Program-made: the position numbers and the translations under genes
NCBI RefSeq assembly: GCF_001563665.1
Contig: NZ_KQ961853.1
Span: 159,029-223,028, forward strand
Direction: 5' to 3'
Length of the DNA: 64,000 nucleotides
Source of the DNA: Gardnerella vaginalis
Lineage (GTDB): Bacteria; Actinomycetota; Actinomycetes; Actinomycetales; Bifidobacteriaceae
Notes under the pieces: model-generated
The model's database searches: none
Seen by the model: only the letters and a program-made list of their open reading frames with translations
Told to the model about the DNA's origin: nothing
Shown here: positions 9,528 through 20,050 of the stretch, in pieces
Numbering within the stretch: the first letter of the stretch is position 1
How the letters are laid out: the number at the start of each line of letters is the position of its first letter

Positions 9528-9708
9528 GCGTGTTCTTAAAAGAAAAATATCATGTTATAAGCCAAAATATCCTTAAGTCTATAAGACAATAAACTTCCAA
9601 TAAATCTAAATAAAGACTTAAAGAATAATAAGCAAAAAAACACAAAACTTGATGAAAAGCTAAAACTAAAAACTTTAACAAACAGACAAAATACAAGGCA
9701 GGTTCACC

Positions 9709-12700
9709 GTGGTATTTCGCGTGTATGTAGAAAAGCAATCCGATTTTGCGATAGAAGCAAAACAACTTCTACACGAACTTAAGGAAATTCTTGGTATAGA
9801 TAAACTAAAGTCACTACGAATCATAAATAGATATGATATTGACGGTATATCACAAGAATTATTTGATACAGCAGTGAAAACAGTATTAAGCGAACCTCCT
9901 GTTGATAATACTTACGATTATTTGCCTATTCGCACAAGCGAACATGTTTTTGCAATTGAATTCTTACCTGGACAATTCGATCAGCGAGCACAATCAGCAA
10001 GCGAATGCATTCAGCTTATTAGTCAAGGAGAAAGACCTCAAGTTCGTAGCGCTAAAGTAATTGCACTTACTGGAAATCTTAAAGACGAAGATATTGAAGC
10101 TATTAAGCGATATGTTATAAATCCTGTAGAAGCACGCGAAGCATCTTTAGATACACTTAATACTCTTAAAACTGAAAGCATAATACCTGCAGATGTTGAA
10201 ATACTTAACGGTTTCAACGATTTAGATGATTCTGGTTTAGAAGATTTTATTAAAGATCGCGGATTAGCTATGGATTTGGCTGACGCAAAATTCTGCCAAA
10301 ATTATTTTAAAGCTGAGAAACGAAATCCTACTATTACAGAAATTCGCGTTATCGACACATATTGGTCTGATCATTGCAGACATACAACATTCGGAACTGA
10401 ACTCACAGATATTTCAATTGACGATGATTTAGTGCGTGAAGCTTTCAATCGTTATTTAGATTTGCGAAGACAATTAAATCGTGAGAATAAGCCAATATGC
10501 CTTATGGACATGGCTACTATTGGCGCAAAATATTTGAAGAATACTGGAGAATTAAAAAATCTTGATGAATCTGAAGAAATAAACGCGTGCACTGTTAAAG
10601 TTAAAGTCGACGTCAATGGACATGACGAAGATTGGCTGTTCTTATTTAAAAATGAAACACACAATCACCCTACTGAAATAGAACCTTTCGGCGGAGCTGC
10701 AACTTGCATTGGAGGATGCATACGAGATCCTCTTTCAGGACGTTCTTATGTTTATCAAGCTATGCGAGTTACAGGAGCTAAAGACCCGCGAACTCCTATC
10801 AGCGAAACTTTAGCTGGAAAACTACCACAACGAAAGATCGTAACTTCAGCAGCAGCTGGTTATTCGTCTTACGGTAATCAAATTGGACTTGCGACTGGTG
10901 AAGTTCATGAAATTTATCATCCAGGATACGTTGCAAAACGTATGGAAGTTGGCGCTGTTGTTGCAGCAACACCTGCAGATCATGTACGTAGAGAAACACC
11001 ATCTCAAGGTGATGTAATTATTCTTCTTGGCGGACGTACTGGACGTGACGGAATTGGTGGCGCTACAGGTGCTTCTAAAGCACAAGATACAGATAGTATT
11101 GAAGAATGCGGAGCTGAAGTGCAAAAAGGCAACGCGCCTATTGAACGCAAATTACAGCGACTTTTCAGACGCAAGGATGCTTGCCAACTTATTAAGCGTT
11201 GCAATGATTTTGGAGCAGGTGGCGTTTCTGTTGCTACTGGTGAAATAGCAGATGGATTGATTATTAACTTAGACAAGGTTTCTAAGAAGTACGAAGGGCT
11301 TGATGGCACTGAGCTTGCTATTTCTGAATCTCAAGAAAGAATGGCAGTAGACGTTTCTTCGCTCGATGCTGATTTATTCTTAAAATACGCTCGAGAAGAA
11401 AATCTAGAAGCAGAAATTATTGCTACTGTTACAAAAGAAGCTCGCATGCGTATGACATGGCGAGGAAAAACCATTGTAGATTTAAGCAGAGAATTCTTAG
11501 CGTCTAACGGAGCTGCAAAAAAACAAGTTTTACATGTAGTTTCCGGAGAAACATATGAAAATCCATGGCAAAATCAATCTGATTTGCCATTAGAATCTCG
11601 CATGCGCGAACTTGTATCAGACATAAACGTATCTTCAAATAAAGGACTTTGTGAACGTTTTGATTCAACTATAGGATCTGCAACTGTTTTAATGCCTTTC
11701 GGAGGAAGAAACCAACTCACTCCTGCACAATCTATGGTCGCTAAATTCCCTGTATTTGGTGAAACAAATACAGCTTCTGCAATGGCTTGGGGATTTAATC
11801 CATATTTGATGGAAAAAAATCAATTCACAGGAGCTTACATTGCTGTAGTGGAATCTCTAGCTAAACTTGTTGCAAGCGGATTTACTAAAGAACGCGCATA
11901 TTTGAGCTTGCAAGAGTACTTTGGAAAACCTCAAGACGCGCCTGAACGTTGGGGAAAACCTGTTGCAGCAGTTCTTGGAGCATTAAGCGCACAAATTGAT
12001 TATGGAGTTGGAGCAATAGGCGGAAAAGATTCTATGAGTGGAAGCTTTGAGAATCTTGACGTACCTCCTACTTTAATTTCTTTCGCTGTTTCTACTGGAG
12101 ATGCACGTTTAACAGTTTCCCCAGAATTTAAAGGAATAAATCATAAAGTTATACGTATTTCTCCGCGTTATAAATCGGATGGAATTACGCCTGAGAGCGA
12201 AAGCTTCTTAGAAGCATTGCAAATTATGCAAAATCTTACACAATCTAAAAAAGCTTTAGCTGCTTCAACGCCAGGTTATGGTGCTAGTGCAGAAAGCTTA
12301 TTTAAGATGACGCTAGGAAATCACATAGGTATTACTTTACAAAATATTAGCGATGATGATTTGTTTGCAAATGCATATGGAACATTTTATGTTGAGATTG
12401 AAAACGAAGAATCTATTCCACAAGAGTCTAATAATGTATCTATTAGCGTTATTGGTACAACTTGCGAAGATTATTACTTCACTTCGTCTTCAGGAGAACG
12501 AATTGATTTAAACGATTTGCAAAAAGATTGGGAATCTAGCATGGTAAGCATATTCCCTTATAAAAGCGCAAATCTTGAAAATGAGATCAATAATAAAGTT
12601 CAAACTATTAGCGCTAAAGCTAGGATTTACAAGAAGAATCATATGTGCTCGCACAGGTTAAAGCCTCTTAAACATCCTAGAGTAATCATTCCAGTATTCC

Positions 12701-13473
12701 CTGGAAATAATTGCGAGTACGACACTCAAGCAGCTTTTGAAAAAGCAGGAGCAGACGTACACACTCTTATTATTAACAATCTTAATGCTAAAAATATTAC
12801 TGAATCCGCTAAAGAGCTAGTAAAAGAGATTAAAAACAGTCATATAGTTATGATTCCAGGCGGATTCTCAGGTGGAGATGAGCCAGATGGTTCTGCAAAA
12901 TTCATAGCTTCATTCTTTAGGAATCCAGAAGTTAGCGATGCTGTAAGAGATTTATTAAACAACCGTGATGGCTTAATGCTCGGCATTTGCAATGGTTTCC
13001 AAGCTCTTATAAAACTTGGATTAGTTCCATTTGGAGATATTGTTCCAATCGATTCAGAATGTCCAACTCTTACTTTTAACACTATTGGACGCCATCAAAG
13101 TCGTATTGTTCACACTCGAATAGCTTCAAATCTTTCTCCATGGCTTTACAATACTCAAGTTGGAGATGTACATTCTGTAGCTATTTCTCATGGAGAAGGT
13201 AGATTCGTTGCAACTCCTGAAGTAATGAGCGCTTTGATTTCTAATAGTCAAATCGCAACTCAATATGTTGACTCTAACGGTAAAACTTCTATGGATTTAG
13301 ATGTGAATCCAAATGGTTCTATTGAATGCGTAGAAGGTATTACAAGCCCAGACGGAAGAGTTTTCGGAAAGATGGGACATTGCGAACGTAGCGGAAAAGG
13401 ACTATATGTGAATATTCCTGATTTTAAAACTCAAGATTTATTTAGTGCAGGAGTCCAATATTTCACAGCATAA
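9709..13473 (+). CDS. purL: Phosphoribosylformylglycinamidine synthase, single-chain PurL-PurQ type
   Basis: FGAM synthase converts FGAR and glutamine to FGAM. At 1254 residues it is the large one-chain form: an N-terminal PurS-like region, two AIRS-like synthase halves ('DTYWSDHCRHTTF', 'FKNETHNHPTEIEPFGGAATCIGG', 'MEVGAVV', later 'GAIGGKDSMSGSF'), and a C-terminal class I glutaminase domain from about residue 1010 with nucleophile C1094 in 'GICNGFQAL' and the His block 'SHGEGRF'. Separate purQ and purS genes are therefore not needed. The start is a GTG at 9709 with AGGCAGG upstream. A Ser/Asn-containing connector lies around residues 900-970. A palindrome immediately follows the stop codon. 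Confidence 0.97.
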   Translation: MVFRVYVEKQSDFAIEAKQLLHELKEILGIDKLKSLRIINRYDIDGISQELFDTAVKTVLSEPPVDNTYDYLPIRTSEHVFAIEFLPGQFDQRAQSASECIQLISQGERPQVRSAKVIALTGNLKDEDIEAIKRYVINPVEAREASLDTLNTLKTESIIPADVEILNGFNDLDDSGLEDFIKDRGLAMDLADAKFCQNYFKAEKRNPTITEIRVIDTYWSDHCRHTTFGTELTDISIDDDLVREAFNRYLDLRRQLNRENKPICLMDMATIGAKYLKNTGELKNLDESEEINACTVKVKVDVNGHDEDWLFLFKNETHNHPTEIEPFGGAATCIGGCIRDPLSGRSYVYQAMRVTGAKDPRTPISETLAGKLPQRKIVTSAAAGYSSYGNQIGLATGEVHEIYHPGYVAKRMEVGAVVAATPADHVRRETPSQGDVIILLGGRTGRDGIGGATGASKAQDTDSIEECGAEVQKGNAPIERKLQRLFRRKDACQLIKRCNDFGAGGVSVATGEIADGLIINLDKVSKKYEGLDGTELAISESQERMAVDVSSLDADLFLKYAREENLEAEIIATVTKEARMRMTWRGKTIVDLSREFLASNGAAKKQVLHVVSGETYENPWQNQSDLPLESRMRELVSDINVSSNKGLCERFDSTIGSATVLMPFGGRNQLTPAQSMVAKFPVFGETNTASAMAWGFNPYLMEKNQFTGAYIAVVESLAKLVASGFTKERAYLSLQEYFGKPQDAPERWGKPVAAVLGALSAQIDYGVGAIGGKDSMSGSFENLDVPPTLISFAVSTGDARLTVSPEFKGINHKVIRISPRYKSDGITPESESFLEALQIMQNLTQSKKALAASTPGYGASAESLFKMTLGNHIGITLQNISDDDLFANAYGTFYVEIENEESIPQESNNVSISVIGTTCEDYYFTSSSGERIDLNDLQKDWESSMVSIFPYKSANLENEINNKVQTISAKARIYKKNHMCSHRLKPLKHPRVIIPVFPGNNCEYDTQAAFEKAGADVHTLIINNLNAKNITESAKELVKEIKNSHIVMIPGGFSGGDEPDGSAKFIASFFRNPEVSDAVRDLLNNRDGLMLGICNGFQALIKLGLVPFGDIVPIDSECPTLTFNTIGRHQSRIVHTRIASNLSPWLYNTQVGDVHSVAISHGEGRFVATPEVMSALISNSQIATQYVDSNGKTSMDLDVNPNGSIECVEGITSPDGRVFGKMGHCERSGKGLYVNIPDFKTQDLFSAGVQYFTA

Positions 13474-13492
13474 TTTACGAAATATTCGTAAA
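13474..13492. other. Perfect 8-bp palindrome after purL
   Basis: TTTACGAA-ATA-TTCGTAAA starts right after the purL stop codon. No T-run follows on the plus strand. It could be a weak hairpin in the purL-purF message or an operator about 75 bases before purF. Confidence 0.5.
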
Positions 13493-13566
13493 AACTTGAA
13501 ATATAACAATATACTTATTTGAGTGACTAACACATTGACTTACACACTTGATTTTAGGGGGTGAAT

Positions 13567-15045
13567 ATGTCTGCAGAACTTGAAGATATACACGAGGAGT
13601 GCGGAGTATTTGGTGTATGGGGTCATCCTGATGCCGCGCGGCTTACTTATTTCGGATTGCATGCATTACAACATCGCGGTCAAGAAGGTGCAGGAATTGT
13701 ATCGAACGATAACGGTAAATTGCACGGACATAGAGGATTAGGATTATTAACGCAAGTTTTTAGTGACGAAAAAATAATAGATAGACTTACTGGAAATAGC
13801 GCTATAGGACACGTCCGTTATGCTACTGCAGGATCAGGTAGTATTGAAAACATTCAGCCATTCTTATTTAGATTCCATGATGGAGATGTAGCTTTAGGTC
13901 ATAATGGAAATTTGACTAATTTCACAACTCTTCGACATAAATTAGAAGATGAAGGAGCGATTTTCCACTCAAATTCAGATACAGAAGTTTTAATGCATTT
14001 AATACGCAAATCAAATAAAACTAGTTTCATGGATTGTTTGAAAGAAGCTTTGCAAACTGTTCATGGCGGATTTGCTTACTTATTGCTCACAGGTAATGCT
14101 CTAATAGGAGCAACAGATCCTAACGGATTCCGTCCACTTTCCTTAGGTCGCATGAGCAACGGAGCATACGTATTAGCATCTGAAACATGCGCACTTGATA
14201 TTGTAGGCGCAGAATTTATACGAGATATTGAGCCTGGCGAAATTATTGTTATTAACGATGACGGCTACACAATTGAACGTTATGCAAAGCATGTTCAACA
14301 TGCTGTGTGTTCAATGGAATTTATTTATTTTGCACGCCCAGATTCTAATATTTATGGAATTAACGTACACTCTGCTAGAAAGCGTATGGGCTCTCGTCTT
14401 GCTAAAGAATCTCCTGTTGAAGCAGATATGGTTATTGGAGTACCAAATTCATCTCTTTCTGCTGCAGCTGGTTATGCTGAAACAAGCGGACTTCCTAACG
14501 AAATGGGATTGATTAAAAATCAATATGTTGCTCGAACTTTTATTCAACCTACTCAAGAATTGCGCGAACAAGGCGTACGCATGAAACTTTCAGCAGTACG
14601 TGGTGTAGTTGCAGGAAAACGAGTAATAGTTATAGATGATTCTATTGTTCGAGGAACTACTTCTAAACGCATTGTGCAACTTCTTAGAGAAGCTGGTGCT
14701 AAAGAAGTACATATGCGTATCTCTTCACCACCTCTTAAATATCCTTGCTTCTATGGTATTGATATTCAAACTACTAAAGAATTGATTGCTTCTAAACACT
14801 CAATTGATGAAATCCGAGAATATATTGGAGCTGATTCTTTGTCGTTCTTATCATTAGATGGCTTAATTGAGTCGATTGGTTTAAATAAGCCTGCTCCTTA
14901 TTCAGGATTATGCGTTGCTTATTTCAATGGCGACTACCCTACTTCATTAGACGATTATGCAAATGAGTTTTTATCTTCACTTTCTGAAAAAGAACGTGAA
15001 CATTTAAATGAAATACGAGCAAAAAGTAAGTATTCATATAAATAA
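13567..15045 (+). CDS. purF: Amidophosphoribosyltransferase
   Basis: PurF makes phosphoribosylamine from PRPP and glutamine, the first committed purine step. The ATG at 13567 follows AGGGGG by a good spacing, giving 492 residues. The N-terminal 11 residues are a propeptide to be cleaved before C12 ('EECGVFG'), the glutaminase nucleophile. The PRPP loop is '[16 protein letters not shown]'. It is of the B. subtilis type: '[25 protein letters not shown]' and '[18 protein letters not shown]' carry two of the four iron-sulfur ligands known in that enzyme, but the final C-x-x-C reads 'LCVAYF', with Tyr in place of the last Cys. purM follows after 150 AT-rich bases. Confidence 0.96.
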   Translation: MSAELEDIHEECGVFGVWGHPDAARLTYFGLHALQHRGQEGAGIVSNDNGKLHGHRGLGLLTQVFSDEKIIDRLTGNSAIGHVRYATAGSGSIENIQPFLFRFHDGDVALGHNGNLTNFTTLRHKLEDEGAIFHSNSDTEVLMHLIRKSNKTSFMDCLKEALQTVHGGFAYLLLTGNALIGATDPNGFRPLSLGRMSNGAYVLASETCALDIVGAEFIRDIEPGEIIVINDDGYTIERYAKHVQHAVCSMEFIYFARPDSNIYGINVHSARKRMGSRLAKESPVEADMVIGVPNSSLSAAAGYAETSGLPNEMGLIKNQYVARTFIQPTQELREQGVRMKLSAVRGVVAGKRVIVIDDSIVRGTTSKRIVQLLREAGAKEVHMRISSPPLKYPCFYGIDIQTTKELIASKHSIDEIREYIGADSLSFLSLDGLIESIGLNKPAPYSGLCVAYFNGDYPTSLDDYANEFLSSLSEKEREHLNEIRAKSKYSYK

Positions 15046-15195
15046 AAAGCAATAAACTCTTAGCGCAAAATAACAAAATAAAAATAACAAAACAAACAAC
15101 AAAAAAACAAAATATATTAGAAAAACTCGTATATTTTGAAATTGACGAGCAACTTAAAGAATTTTAACAATTATAAATTATGAAAGGAATCTATT

Positions 15196-16230
15196 ATGCC
15201 ACACGCATATGAAGAAGCCGGCGTAAGTGTAGAAGCAGGATACGAAGTAGTACGTCGTATTAAATCGCATGTTAAACGCACTGAACGCAAAGGCGTTATG
15301 GGTGGCATTGGAGGTTTCGGAGGCCTATTCGATTTAGCTTGTCTTGGATACAAAGAACCTGTTTTAATTTCTGGCACAGATGGAGTTGGAACAAAACTCA
15401 TGATTGCCAAAATGATGAATAAGCATAACACAATCGGAATAGATTGCGTTGCTATGTGCGTGAACGACATTGCAGCTCAAGGAGCAGAGCCACTATTTTT
15501 CCTTGATTACATTGCTTGCGGAAAAAATAATCCAAAATTACTCGAACAAGTCGTTTCAGGAGTCGCAGATGGATGCATTCAAGCAGGAGCAGGCTTAATT
15601 GGCGGCGAAACCGCTGAAATGCCAGGAATGTACGATGAAGATGAATACGATTTAGCAGGATTTGCAGTAGGAGTAGCCGAAAAATCTAACATTATTGACG
15701 GATCTACTATTTGCAAAGGTGATGTTTTAATAGGATTACCTTCTTCCGGTGTTCACTCGAACGGATTCTCGCTTGTGCGTAAAGCTTTGTTTGAAGAAGC
15801 AGGATACGATGTAAACACTAAACTTGAAGAGCTTGACGGAAAAACTATTGGCGAAGTTCTGCTCGAACCTACTCGCATTTACGTAAAAGCATTAAAACCA
15901 TTATTTGAAAAACATCTTATTAAAGGCGTTGCTCATATTACAGGTGGCGGATTTATTGAAAATATTCCTCGCATGTATTCAAATAATCTTGCAACTAAAA
16001 TTAACACTAATAGCTGGAGTATTCCACCTATTTTCAACGTTATTGAAAAAGCAGGGAATGTAGATCATACAGAAATGTTCAACGTGTTTAATATGGGTAT
16101 TGGCATGGTTTTGGCGGTTGATGAAAGCAAAGCTGAAGAAGCACTGAGCACACTAAGCGAAAATAATGAAACAGCTTATGTTATTGGCAAAATGATTGAG
16201 CGCGAAAACGCTGCAGTTGAGTTGCAATAA
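15196..16230 (+). CDS. purM: Phosphoribosylformylglycinamidine cyclo-ligase (AIR synthetase)
   Basis: PurM closes the imidazole ring of AIR from FGAM with ATP. The 344 residues show the family blocks '[15 protein letters not shown]', 'GGFGGLFDL', '[15 protein letters not shown]', '[25 protein letters not shown]', '[13 protein letters not shown]' and '[12 protein letters not shown]'. Length is typical. The ATG at 15196 has GAAAGGAA upstream. purD begins 18 bases after the stop, so the two are cotranscribed; PurM acts on the product of the upstream PurL. Confidence 0.97.
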   Translation: MPHAYEEAGVSVEAGYEVVRRIKSHVKRTERKGVMGGIGGFGGLFDLACLGYKEPVLISGTDGVGTKLMIAKMMNKHNTIGIDCVAMCVNDIAAQGAEPLFFLDYIACGKNNPKLLEQVVSGVADGCIQAGAGLIGGETAEMPGMYDEDEYDLAGFAVGVAEKSNIIDGSTICKGDVLIGLPSSGVHSNGFSLVRKALFEEAGYDVNTKLEELDGKTIGEVLLEPTRIYVKALKPLFEKHLIKGVAHITGGGFIENIPRMYSNNLATKINTNSWSIPPIFNVIEKAGNVDHTEMFNVFNMGIGMVLAVDESKAEEALSTLSENNETAYVIGKMIERENAAVELQ

Positions 16231-16248
16231 AACTATAAAGGACAGAAA

Positions 16249-17520
16249 ATGAAAGTTTTAGTTATTGGTTCAGGCGCACGCGAACACGCTATTGCACACA
16301 CACTTCTTAAAGGTGAAAGCGTTGAAGAGGTAACTGTTGCTCCTGGAAATCCTGGTATTGAAGCAGACGGAATTAAAACCGTAAACATAAGCCAGTCGGA
16401 TCACGAAGCTCTTATTAAGTTCGTTAAAGATAACAACTACGATTTTGCGTTCATTGGACCAGAAGTGCCACTTATGAACGGAATCGTGGACGATTTTGAA
16501 GCTCACAGCATTCCCGCTTTTGGCCCAAATAAAGCCGCTGCTCAAATAGAAGGCTCTAAAGATTTCGCTAAGAAACTTATGGATCGGCATAATATTCCAA
16601 CAGCAGCGTATCAAACTTTCGAATCCCTAGAGCCAGCTAAAAACTACGTACTTGAGCATGGCGCTCCAATTGTAATTAAAGCAGACGGCTTGGCAGCAGG
16701 AAAAGGCGTTACTGTTGCAATGGACGAGAAAACTGCTCTTGATGCTTTAGAAGATATTTTTGTTGACAAACGTTTTGGATCTGCCGGAGCAAAAGTAGTA
16801 ATAGAAGATTTTTTGCAAGGTCAAGAATTTTCTCTTATGAGTTTTGTAAGCGGAACTGATTTTTGGGTTATGCCAATTTCTCAGGATCATAAACGAGCTC
16901 ATGACGGCGATACTGGTCCAAACACTGGAGGAATGGGAGCTTACAGCCCTGTACCTCAAATAAGCAATGAAATAGTCGAACGAGCTATTAACGAGATTGT
17001 GCGCCCAACAGTAGAAGGCATGGCAAAAGAAGGAACTCCGTTTACAGGAATACTTTATGCTGGCTTAATTGCAACTAAAGAGGGACCTAAAGTTATTGAG
17101 TTTAATGCTAGATTTGGAGACCCAGAAACTGAAGTTGTTCTTCCAAGATTAACTTCAGACTTTGCTACAGCAATTTGGAATATTCTAAATCATAAAAATC
17201 CAACTTTCACATGGAAAAAAGATGGAATCACACTTGGAGTAATTATTGCTAGCGAAGGATACCCTGGAACACTTATTTTAGGAGCAACTCTCCCTAAAAT
17301 TCCTGTTGATGAAGAACAATGTCAACACGTTTATTTTGCAGGAGTTAAAAGTGATAAAGAAGATAAAAACACTTTAATCACTTCTTCTGGAAGAGTAGCT
17401 CTTGTACAAGTACACGGGAAAAATGTTTTAGATGCGCAAAACAAGGTTTATAGCATATTAGACAAACTCAATCTTACACATATGTTCTTTAGACATGATA
17501 TTGCTTCTAAAGCATTGTAA
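16249..17520 (+). CDS. purD: Phosphoribosylamine--glycine ligase (GAR synthetase)
   Basis: PurD joins glycine to the labile phosphoribosylamine made by PurF. The 423-residue ATP-grasp protein opens with 'MKVLVIGSGAREHAIAHTL' and has 'VAPGNPGI', 'FIGPEVPLMNGIVDDF', the ATP loop 'VIKADGLAAGKGV', 'SQDHKRAHDGDTGPNTGGMGAYSP' (in two parts) and 'EFNARFGDPETEVVLPRL', all family hallmarks. AAAGGAC precedes the ATG. It ends the plus-strand purine run, only 28 bases before the converging end of the next gene, without an obvious terminator between them. Confidence 0.97.
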   Translation: MKVLVIGSGAREHAIAHTLLKGESVEEVTVAPGNPGIEADGIKTVNISQSDHEALIKFVKDNNYDFAFIGPEVPLMNGIVDDFEAHSIPAFGPNKAAAQIEGSKDFAKKLMDRHNIPTAAYQTFESLEPAKNYVLEHGAPIVIKADGLAAGKGVTVAMDEKTALDALEDIFVDKRFGSAGAKVVIEDFLQGQEFSLMSFVSGTDFWVMPISQDHKRAHDGDTGPNTGGMGAYSPVPQISNEIVERAINEIVRPTVEGMAKEGTPFTGILYAGLIATKEGPKVIEFNARFGDPETEVVLPRLTSDFATAIWNILNHKNPTFTWKKDGITLGVIIASEGYPGTLILGATLPKIPVDEEQCQHVYFAGVKSDKEDKNTLITSSGRVALVQVHGKNVLDAQNKVYSILDKLNLTHMFFRHDIASKAL

Positions 17521-17548
17521 AATCAAGCGTTAGAAGCAAATCTAATAT

Positions 17549-19651
17549 TTACGGCATAGTGTAGAAACCCATATCACGCATGTAATTCTTTCCAACTGTA
17601 ACATCATATTGTATGAGCTTATAGTCGTTTAACAAACGCTTAGTTTCTTTATCTAATTGCGAATAGGTCATTGGCTTTCCAGAATTGTCAAGATAAATAG
17701 AATTACCTTCAGGAATTCTTTGCCACGATTGAATAGTATTCACTACTGGAGGTTCCATAGCGCTTACATGACTACGCAATACAGTCAAGAAAGCTACATA
17801 TGGTGAAACTTTCGCATTCATATGTTTTGCAATTTGCGATATGAAGAAGTTTGGAGAAGAATATGATTCTGGTTCAACACGAATACTTTCAGGCGACTTC
17901 ATTTCATTGCGAGCGCACTTATTTGACCAAATAAAGTAATCAGTTAAATGTAATACAAGAGAATTCTTCTTATTCGCGCTTGCACTTGAATAAGCTCCAG
18001 GAAGATGATCACCATAGAACATTACTGTTATTGGCTTATTTAATTGATCTAAACTATCAAGGAATTTCTCTGTAGCTTTATCTGTATAATTAGCACCTTT
18101 AGCATAAGTCTGAATAATAGATGACTCTTCTACTCCTAAAGGCTTGCTTGGATCAGTAGAAGTAACTTTAAAATCATTATCCTTATACCAATTGTTATAA
18201 GGCATATGATTTTGCATAGTAACTAATTGTACGAATTCTGGCTGATTCTTAATTCTAAGCGATTCCAAAACACTATCGTAAGCAGATTCATCAGAAACAT
18301 AAGGAGCGTCATCAATATGATTCTGATAAGAAATAACATCTGGCTCTCGTAATGAATAAAACTTAGTGAATCCAAATTTCTTATAATTTTTCGCACGCAA
18401 ATACATAGAAGGCTCAAAAGGATGGAAAGCAACAGAATTCTTACCATCATTCCAATATCGATTTATAGTTGGAACAAACGAAACTTTTGGCACTAACTGT
18501 TGATAAGGGCTAGTAAGAGAAGGATCAAAATTAACCATACTCAAACCAGTCATAGACATATATTCGAGATTTGCAGTGCCTCCACCATAGCCAGACGAGA
18601 GCATAAGACCGCTATCATTTGACTTCTTCACGCTTTCAATAAAAGGCACAACGCTTTTATTAAATGAAAGTCCTGGAATGCGTTCCGGATTTGCAAACGA
18701 TTCAGAAAGAACCATAATAAGAGTATTATCGTTAATCTTCATAGTTCTTGAAGAATTAAGTTTCTTAGCTTCTTTCTCATATCTAGCAGCGATTTGACGC
18801 ATTGTTTTCTCATTATAATTTTGTGGCTCAGTCATAACTTTCGTATTAACTTGACGCATAAAAGCCAACAATGGTCCATTCATTTGAGCATCATAAGCAG
18901 AATCCCACATAACTGGATAATCGCCCATAGATTGATTGAATGAATTTGCAAAAGAATTCACTGTGCCTACAGTTGAAACATACCATGCAAAAATACTGAA
19001 AATAACAATAACAATGCCGCCACGAACACCGTATCGCAATTGAGGGCGCTCAAACCATACTACTTTTCCACGATTCTTATCTATAAAATGAATAGACATA
19101 AAAATCAGGACCAATAAAATTACTCCAACAATTGCGTAAAAAATTACTCTACTAGCGTTATAAGGCAAAAATGTCGATATAGATCCTGTATCACTTTGAA
19201 GAAAATTTAAATCTGCTGGAAGAATAGCCTCATTCCTCACGAATATTTTCATATACTCAATAATTGAAATTACAAGCGAAACTGAAAGAATTATCATCGA
19301 TGTAATCCAAAAACGATTAGTTATAAACAGCAATATTGCGTAAATAAAAGCAGCTATCAGTAAATTAAGAATGAGCACAAAGTTCAACTGATTTATCATG
19401 TTTTGGAACATGCGATTTAGATTTTCTTGCAAACTTTGTAAAACTTGCTCTCTATTTCCAGTTTGCACTCCCAATTGGAAAATCACTACTAAAGCAATAT
19501 CGTTAAGAATGAAAAATACAATATAAAGCCATCTAGGAATTGGCACTTGGAACTTAGATAATTGAACTTTCAATTTATCAAAAAACTTTTTACTTTTATC
19601 TACATCATCCTTCTTTTCATCTTCTAAAGCTTCTTGAGCAACTTCATTCAT
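17549..19651 (-). CDS. LTA-synthase-type membrane phosphoglycerol transferase (sulfatase fold)
   Basis: A 700-residue protein with about five N-terminal membrane segments (residues 40-230) and a large extracytoplasmic sulfatase-fold domain. It has the metal/nucleophile features of LtaS-like enzymes: a Glu in 'VLSESFANPE', T359 in 'GGGTANLEYMSMTG' as the probable nucleophile, and D548-H549 in 'MFYGDHLPG'. Such enzymes move glycerol phosphate from phosphatidylglycerol to a cell-surface polymer; in bifidobacteria the acceptor may be lipoteichoic acid or a lipoglycan, which cannot be told from sequence. Its charged N-terminus has no signal peptide beyond the first membrane anchor. It faces the divergent esterase/MprF-like pair, suggesting an envelope locus. 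Confidence 0.85.
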   Translation of the reverse strand: MNEVAQEALEDEKKDDVDKSKKFFDKLKVQLSKFQVPIPRWLYIVFFILNDIALVVIFQLGVQTGNREQVLQSLQENLNRMFQNMINQLNFVLILNLLIAAFIYAILLFITNRFWITSMIILSVSLVISIIEYMKIFVRNEAILPADLNFLQSDTGSISTFLPYNASRVIFYAIVGVILLVLIFMSIHFIDKNRGKVVWFERPQLRYGVRGGIVIVIFSIFAWYVSTVGTVNSFANSFNQSMGDYPVMWDSAYDAQMNGPLLAFMRQVNTKVMTEPQNYNEKTMRQIAARYEKEAKKLNSSRTMKINDNTLIMVLSESFANPERIPGLSFNKSVVPFIESVKKSNDSGLMLSSGYGGGTANLEYMSMTGLSMVNFDPSLTSPYQQLVPKVSFVPTINRYWNDGKNSVAFHPFEPSMYLRAKNYKKFGFTKFYSLREPDVISYQNHIDDAPYVSDESAYDSVLESLRIKNQPEFVQLVTMQNHMPYNNWYKDNDFKVTSTDPSKPLGVEESSIIQTYAKGANYTDKATEKFLDSLDQLNKPITVMFYGDHLPGAYSSASANKKNSLVLHLTDYFIWSNKCARNEMKSPESIRVEPESYSSPNFFISQIAKHMNAKVSPYVAFLTVLRSHVSAMEPPVVNTIQSWQRIPEGNSIYLDNSGKPMTYSQLDKETKRLLNDYKLIQYDVTVGKNYMRDMGFYTMP

Positions 19652-20050
19652 AACTTATTCCAATCATTCTTAATAAATACACCTAAAAATACGCAATATG
19701 TCTATATTGTAATTATTAGTATCGTCATAAAGCTCAAATCACATATATACAAGCTCAAATCACATATAATTTTTCTAAAATAATCTCTACAATAAAGAGA
19801 ATAAAAGATAAGAACAAAAAAGATAAAAAGCTTAACAAATAAAAAATAACAATAAAAATAAAAACAAAAACAAATATTTCATAAAACTACTTAAAAATAA
19901 TTTCATACTTTTAACTGATGCGAAAATATTTATTACTTATATCATGATATTAGATGTAAAAAAAAATAAAACTTTTATGGAAAAACTCAAAAGCTTAAAC
20001 TATATTTACTTCGGATATGTTTAGTAATTAAGGACGAGAATCATAAAATT
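19652..20050. other. AT-rich divergent spacer with a 17-bp direct repeat
   Basis: No gene is visible. The region must hold the promoters of the LTA-synthase-like gene (minus) and the esterase (plus). AGCTCAAATCACATATA occurs at 19731-19747 and again at 19752-19768. The rest is A-rich sequence without a convincing hairpin; I could not fix a promoter. Confidence 0.6.
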
